This document shows positions 62,671 to 64,000 of a DNA stretch of 64,000 nt, piece by piece. Positions within the stretch are counted from its first letter, which is position 1, and each line of letters starts with the position of its first letter. The DNA comes from Sphingomicrobium aestuariivivum (GTDB lineage: Bacteria; Pseudomonadota; Alphaproteobacteria; Sphingomonadales; Sphingomonadaceae), in the NCBI RefSeq assembly GCF_024721585.1, contig NZ_CP102629.1, positions 310,001 through 374,000 of the forward strand, read 5' to 3'. Position numbers and translations under genes: made by a program. Under the pieces are notes generated by a model. It was given only the letters and a program-made list of their open reading frames with translations. It did not search any database and had not been told where the DNA came from.

Positions 62671-63522
62671 TCAAGTCCCGGTGGCGCGCCGGTCGGCATT
62701 TTCGCCGCCGGTGAGGCGGTAGACACCACGCCGTTCGCGGTCGGCCGAGAAACGCTCGGTCTGGCCGATCACCGTCTCGCCCGCCCCGAGCAGCAGCCCG
62801 CCCTCGGGCTTCAGCGCATCGGCCATCCGGTCGAAGGCGGCGCGGCGCTTTTCGTTGCAGAAATAGAGCAGCACGTTTCGGCACAGGACGAGGTCGAACT
62901 TGCCCGGGCGCGGCGGCGCCTCGAACAGGTTGCGCGCCTCGAAGCGAACGAATTTCTTGATCTGGTCGACAACCTGCCAATTGTCGCCCTTTTCCTCGAA
63001 CCAGCGGATGGTCTGCTGGATCCCGAGCCCGCGCTGCACCTCGAAATGGGTAAAGCTGCCCTCGCGTGCGCGGTCGGTCACAGTGCGACTGACGTCGGTG
63101 CCGACGATGTCGATCTCCCAGCCCGCCCAGGCGAGCGGGTCCTCGGCAATCATCATGGCGATCGAATAGGCTTCCTGCCCCGTCGAGCAGCCCGCCGACC
63201 AGATGCTGAGCTTGCGCTCGGCCATGTTGCGCTGTCGGATCGCGGGCAGCAGCTCCTTCTTGATCATGTCGAAGGGCGCGCGGTCGCGGAAGAAATAGGT
63301 CTCGTTGTTGAGGAGTGCCTCGATCACTTCCTCGGACAGGCGCTGATCCTTGTTCATCACCAGCTGGGTGATGAGTTCGTCGATGCTGGCGATCTGGCGG
63401 CGGCGCAGCACGGAGCTGAGCGCGGTCTCGATGCGCCAGCGGCGGCTCATGGTAAGCTGCTGGCCGGTCCGCGCCTCGAGGAGCCCCGCGAGGATGCGGC
63501 TGGAGCTGTCACTGATCGCCAT
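62671..63522 (-). CDS. cheR: Chemotaxis protein methyltransferase CheR
   Basis: CheR methylates chemoreceptor glutamates with SAM. The 283-residue protein starts MAISDSSSRIL. It has the N-terminal helical domain with NNETYFFRDRAPF, the SAM-binding WSAGCSTGQEAYSIAM, and DLVLCRNVLLYF in the C-terminal half. The ATG overlaps the cheB stop in TGATG. The frame is open upstream but that region is in cheB. Window-end context suggests a chemotaxis operon. Confidence 0.96.
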   Translation of the reverse strand: MAISDSSSRILAGLLEARTGQQLTMSRRWRIETALSSVLRRRQIASIDELITQLVMNKDQRLSEEVIEALLNNETYFFRDRAPFDMIKKELLPAIRQRNMAERKLSIWSAGCSTGQEAYSIAMMIAEDPLAWAGWEIDIVGTDVSRTVTDRAREGSFTHFEVQRGLGIQQTIRWFEEKGDNWQVVDQIKKFVRFEARNLFEAPPRPGKFDLVLCRNVLLYFCNEKRRAAFDRMADALKPEGGLLLGAGETVIGQTERFSADRERRGVYRLTGGENADRRATGT

Positions 63523-64000
63523 CAGGCACCTCCGTTGATTTTGCCGACACGCTTGCCGACGTGGCGAGCCAGTTCTGCCGGCGTGCCGAGGCGGCAGGCG
63601 AGCCCATGTTCGAAGATCGAGCGGGGCATGCCCCAGACGGCGCTGGAGGCTTCGTCCTGCGCCATCACGCCCGACCCGCAAGCAACGAGCTTCTGCGCGC
63701 CGACGGTGCCGTCGCGGCCCATGCCGGTGAGGATGACGCCGCAGGCCCGCTCGCCGCAGGCTTCGGCGGCGGAGGCGAACATCGGGTCGACCGAGGGCAT
63801 GCACCCCGTGGGCTGCTTGTCCTTGTTGATCGCGGCCATCAGCCCCTGCTTGGTGGCGCGGACCTCGAGATGGCCGTCACCCGGCGCGATATAGATGCGG
63901 TCGGCGAGCAGCGGATGCCCCTGTTCGGCGACATGGCAGGGCCGGTTGGCAAAACGGGTCAGCTGGCGCGCGAAGACGGGCATGAACGCGCCCGGCAGAT
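63522..64000 (-). CDS. cheB: Chemotaxis protein-glutamate methylesterase CheB, C-terminal part
   Basis: The methylesterase/deamidase domain that reverses CheR. The frame is open to the window edge, so the N-terminal receiver domain and start are missing. Visible family motifs are LPGAFMPVFARQL, RIYIAPGDGHLEV, VILTGMGRDGTVGA (catalytic Asp region) and AQDEASSAVWGMPRS. Coupled to cheR. Confidence 0.95.
   Translation of the reverse strand, partial: LPGAFMPVFARQLTRFANRPCHVAEQGHPLLADRIYIAPGDGHLEVRATKQGLMAAINKDKQPTGCMPSVDPMFASAAEACGERACGVILTGMGRDGTVGAQKLVACGSGVMAQDEASSAVWGMPRSIFEHGLACRLGTPAELARHVGKRVGKINGGA

Overview
The window is about 64 kb of high-GC, densely packed bacterial chromosome. It contains no insertion sequence, prophage, CRISPR array or other visible mobile element. 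Gene content points to an alphaproteobacterium of the Sphingomonadales. The clues are two large TonB-dependent receptors (one divergent from a TPR-sulfotransferase), a DivL-like PAS kinase with Tyr in place of the phosphoacceptor His, AmgK/MurU cell-wall recycling, AddAB instead of RecBCD, and the layout of the psp locus. The genus is inference only.

Layout. 1-3.3 kb: C-terminus of mfd, an EAL phosphodiesterase, nadK and tRNA-Asn. 3.3-9.7 kb: putA, secA and trxA on the minus strand. 9.7-20.9 kb: a minus-strand block read in the order divL-like kinase, tsaE, amgK, murU, addB, addA, with a 56-codon gene on the opposite strand between addB and addA. 21-26.3 kb: TonB receptor, ahcY, yqgE. 26.3-31.5 kb: peroxiredoxin, a small membrane protein, TPR-sulfotransferase and a second TonB receptor. 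31.5-40.9 kb: a secreted hydrolase region (M2 peptidase lipoprotein, alpha/beta hydrolase, asd, polysaccharide deacetylase, S9 and M28 peptidases). 40.9-46.3 kb: the SRP/ribosomal operon ffh-rpsP-rimM-trmD-rplS, with three extra genes between rimM and trmD. 46.4-49.2 kb: PLD-family protein, DUF924 protein and a transglutaminase-like protein. 49.2-54.5 kb: dapF-mtaB-ftsY-ispZ-ABC ATPase-permease, in which every junction overlaps by 4 nt. 54.5-60.1 kb: sodB, a TPR protein, and the phage-shock locus pspF | pspABC followed by five more small membrane proteins. 60.1-64 kb: sufE, a thioesterase, a J-domain protein, rnpB, an N-acetylmuramoyl-alanine amidase, cheR and part of cheB.

The most unusual part is the extended psp operon at 57.1-60.1 kb. 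PspB, PspC and five additional 77-113-residue single-TM proteins all carry a related C-terminal helical module built around Arg-x-x-x-Leu-Glu-Arg-Ile-Val-Thr-Asp. Three of the extra proteins also share an (H/N)GYP motif after the TM segment. A sigma-54 promoter lies in front of pspA, and an inverted repeat that could be a PspF site lies about 100 bp upstream of its predicted start point. The locus looks like a lineage-specific, sigma-54-controlled envelope-stress system built by tandem duplication of a PspB-like unit. The second point of interest is the insertion of a GRDP-like protein, a TIGR04222-like membrane protein and a lipoprotein into the normally compact rimM-trmD interval.

All functional calls rest on reading translations and motifs by eye; no database search was possible.
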